Assembly (NCBI GenBank): GCA_030630905.1
Contig: DAOVMB010000232.1
Span: forward strand, 1 to 5,078
Direction of reading: 5' to 3'
Origin: Sedimentisphaerales bacterium
Lineage (GTDB): Bacteria > Planctomycetota > Phycisphaerae > Sedimentisphaerales > Anaerobacaceae
DNA: 5,078 nt
Positions 3,670-5,078 of the stretch are shown here, piece after piece (the stretch's first letter is position 1; the number at the start of each line of letters is the position of its first letter). Below the pieces are notes generated by a model. The model made no database searches, was not told the DNA's origin, and saw nothing but the letters and a program-made list of their open reading frames with translations. Position numbers and translations under genes: made by a program.

Positions 3670-4833
3670 ATGCGATCTTACATCAATTTGTTTATTTTCG
3701 TTATTTTAGCATGTTTAGTATCCAATGGTTTTGCCCAGCAGCCCGACGGCTCTAAAGAAGTTGATACCTCGTCCTTTCCTTATACCGCCGAAATAATCGG
3801 TAATGACGTTTATGTTCGCTCCGGCCCGGGCACGAACTTTTACCACTGCGGCAAACTTAACACCGGCGACAAAGTAAAAGTGGTCGGCAAACAGTTTAGC
3901 TGGTCCCGCGTCGTCCCACCGGCCGGCAGCTTTTCATGGATTTCAATGCAGTATGTCGAGATTGCCCCGAACGATCAGGCGGTTGGAACTGTTACCGGCG
4001 ACAACGTTCGAGTCTATGCCGGCTCCGATTACGTGAAGCCGCTCTATTCCACTACCCTGCAAGGCAAACTCAGCAAGGGCGAGAAGGTCAAGCTGTTGGG
4101 CGAGCAGATGGACGATTATTATAAGATCGCCGCTCCGCCTTTTGCCTATCTCTGGGTCAGCACGAAATTCACGAAGCCGGTGCCGGAGCCTGTCGTGGCG
4201 CCGCCGGTTGCTCCGACTCCGCCGCCCGTTGAGGTTAAAGTCGAGCCGAACGAACCGGCTGACGCCAACGCAACGACCGCGGTTGTTCCAGTGCCCGTAG
4301 CTCCCAAGTCACCGCTCGAAAAATATCGCGAGTTGAAAGAACAGGTCAAGGCCGAGCATGACAAACCGGCAGACCAGCAGGATTACACGGACCTGAAAAA
4401 GTCGCTCCTTGAAATCGCCAATGACAAAGAGGCCGGCAACGCGGCACGTTTCGCACAGTTCGTCGTCAGGCAGATCGAGGGCTACGAGCTGGCTTTTGCA
4501 GTCGATAAAGAAGTCCAGCTTCAAAATGAGCAGCTCGAAAAGGTCAAGGCCGGAATCAATAAGGCCCGTACGACAAGACTGGCCGAAGTTGAAACTATGG
4601 GCAAGTTTGCGATCGTCGGCGAATTTCAAACATATCTGACATACGGCCCGGGTCACTACCGGATTCTTAACGAAGCCGGCAAAATGGCCTGTTACGCTTT
4701 ACCGGCGGCGGGAGCTTCGCAGATGAATTTGAAAGGTTTCGTCGGCCAGAAGGTCGGCCTCGTCGGAACGATCGAGCCGCACCTGCCGACAAAGAAAGCT
4801 CTCGTAAGATTCACGGAAATTGTAAAGCAATAA
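3670..4833 (+). CDS. Exported protein with two bacterial SH3 domains, Pro-rich linker and C-terminal beta domain
   Basis: This is a 387-residue protein with a signal peptide (MRSYINLFIFVILACLVSNG, cleavage after GFA near residue 22), so it acts outside the cytoplasmic membrane. Two SH3b domains follow, about 38-97 (IIGNDVYVRSGPGTNFYHCG, SFSWISMQYVE) and 104-166 (VTGDNVRVYAGSD, YLWVSTKFT). The 'VRSGPGT' and 'W(I/V)S' signatures are typical of SH3_3/YgiM-like folds, which commonly bind peptidoglycan or peptides. Residues 167-213 are a Pro/Val-rich linker. About 214-305 is charged and helical, possibly coiled-coil (KEVQLQNEQLEKVKAGINKA). Residues 310-387 form a compact beta module (GKFAIVGEF...YRILNEAGKMACYALP...FVGQKVGLVGTIEPH...ALVRFTEIV) that reads like an OB-type fold. 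The gene has its own strong promoter and is convergent with the beta-helix gene. The SH3 calls are secure; the precise role, perhaps envelope binding or sensing, is inferred. Confidence 0.92.
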   Translation: MRSYINLFIFVILACLVSNGFAQQPDGSKEVDTSSFPYTAEIIGNDVYVRSGPGTNFYHCGKLNTGDKVKVVGKQFSWSRVVPPAGSFSWISMQYVEIAPNDQAVGTVTGDNVRVYAGSDYVKPLYSTTLQGKLSKGEKVKLLGEQMDDYYKIAAPPFAYLWVSTKFTKPVPEPVVAPPVAPTPPPVEVKVEPNEPADANATTAVVPVPVAPKSPLEKYRELKEQVKAEHDKPADQQDYTDLKKSLLEIANDKEAGNAARFAQFVVRQIEGYELAFAVDKEVQLQNEQLEKVKAGINKARTTRLAEVETMGKFAIVGEFQTYLTYGPGHYRILNEAGKMACYALPAAGASQMNLKGFVGQKVGLVGTIEPHLPTKKALVRFTEIVKQ

Positions 4834-4904
4834 TCGCCGGCTGTTTGCTGCGTTAGTTGTATTTCAATATATTTCCTCCAAAACCAGGGCTAATCCCGCT
4901 GTTT

Positions 4905-5078
4905 CTATTTTGCGCTAAGCGCGAGCGATTCGGCAAGCTCTGCAAATCCCGCCGATAACGAAAGGCTCGCTTGCTCCGTGCCGCCGTAGGCGCCCATATT
5001 AATAATGCCGCCGTTCGGGAACGGCTCGTGGCCGATGGGACTATTCGGATCGCCGGCATCGATACAGGGGCTCGTTAC
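4905..5078 (-). CDS. C-terminal end of a secreted parallel beta-helix / polymorphic surface-type protein (partial)
   Basis: The frame is open from the window edge (5078) to TAG at 4907-4905 and encodes 57 residues. The sequence SPCIDAGDPNSP, followed shortly by IINMGAYGGTEQASLS, is the hallmark ending of large planctomycete secreted proteins with right-handed parallel beta-helix (pectate-lyase-like or polymorphic outer-membrane-protein) repeats. The last helix turns carry 'DAGDP' and 'INMGAYGGT', as I recall from that family. The final residues (LSAGFAELAESLALSAK) form a short amphipathic tail without an obvious sorting anchor. Only the end is visible, so size, start and substrate are unknown. 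The gene converges on the SH3-protein gene with 71 bp between the stops, and I see no convincing terminator there. Confidence 0.82.
   Translation of the reverse strand, partial: VTSPCIDAGDPNSPIGHEPFPNGGIINMGAYGGTEQASLSLSAGFAELAESLALSAK

Noticed and set aside
3658..3702. Lipoprotein signal in the SH3-domain protein (ILAC)
   Set aside because: Leucine just before the alanine is unusual for a lipobox, and a good signal peptidase I site (GFA before QQ) follows. An ordinary secreted protein is favoured.

Overview
The window looks like a chromosomal stretch from a member of the Planctomycetota, most plausibly of the Phycisphaerae/Sedimentisphaerales type. This is inferred from gene style only: secreted proteins of planctomycete flavour (an SH3-domain protein with its own C-terminal beta module, and a C-terminus with the DAGDP...INMGAYGGT signature of parallel beta-helix surface proteins), moderate GC, long intergenic gaps, and the short GC-rich palindromic repeats (readable as 'VARASCPC'- or 'GRFENRP'-like peptides) common in these genomes. 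No taxonomic marker gene is present.

Layout, left to right. (1) 1-339, minus: N-terminal 113 residues of a secreted protein of unknown function, cut by the window edge. (2) 340-582: intergenic, with a plausible minus-strand promoter overlaid by a perfect 9-bp palindrome and two further inverted repeats. (3) 583-1788, minus: an M24 (aminopeptidase P / prolidase type) metallopeptidase whose frame is interrupted, without breaking, by about 130 bp of palindromic repeat between the second and third metal ligands. (4) 1789-2113: a long gap holding a possible small RNA gene (promoter-like boxes, three hairpins and a textbook Rho-independent terminator), then a good promoter for the next gene. (5) 2114-3211, plus: a rhomboid intramembrane serine protease with a cytosolic helical tail. 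Its TAG stop is followed in frame by 32 codons that read as the natural end of the protein. (6) 3311-3669: noncoding, with a strong sigma70-type promoter (TTGACA, 17-nt spacer) and a heptanucleotide direct repeat inside an inverted repeat. (7) 3670-4833, plus: an exported protein with two bacterial SH3 domains, a Pro-rich linker, a helical region and a C-terminal beta domain. (8) 4905-5078, minus: the last 57 residues of a secreted beta-helix type protein.

The genes do not form an obvious pathway or operon: each has its own flanking signals, and orientations alternate. The shared theme is the cell envelope (three exported proteins and one intramembrane protease). I find no defence system, phage, transposase, CRISPR array, tRNA or rRNA. 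The notable material is (a) the in-frame palindromic mosaic inside the peptidase gene, with three hairpin units related by compensatory changes, (b) the apparent nonsense interruption near the end of the rhomboid gene, and (c) the candidate small RNA upstream of it.
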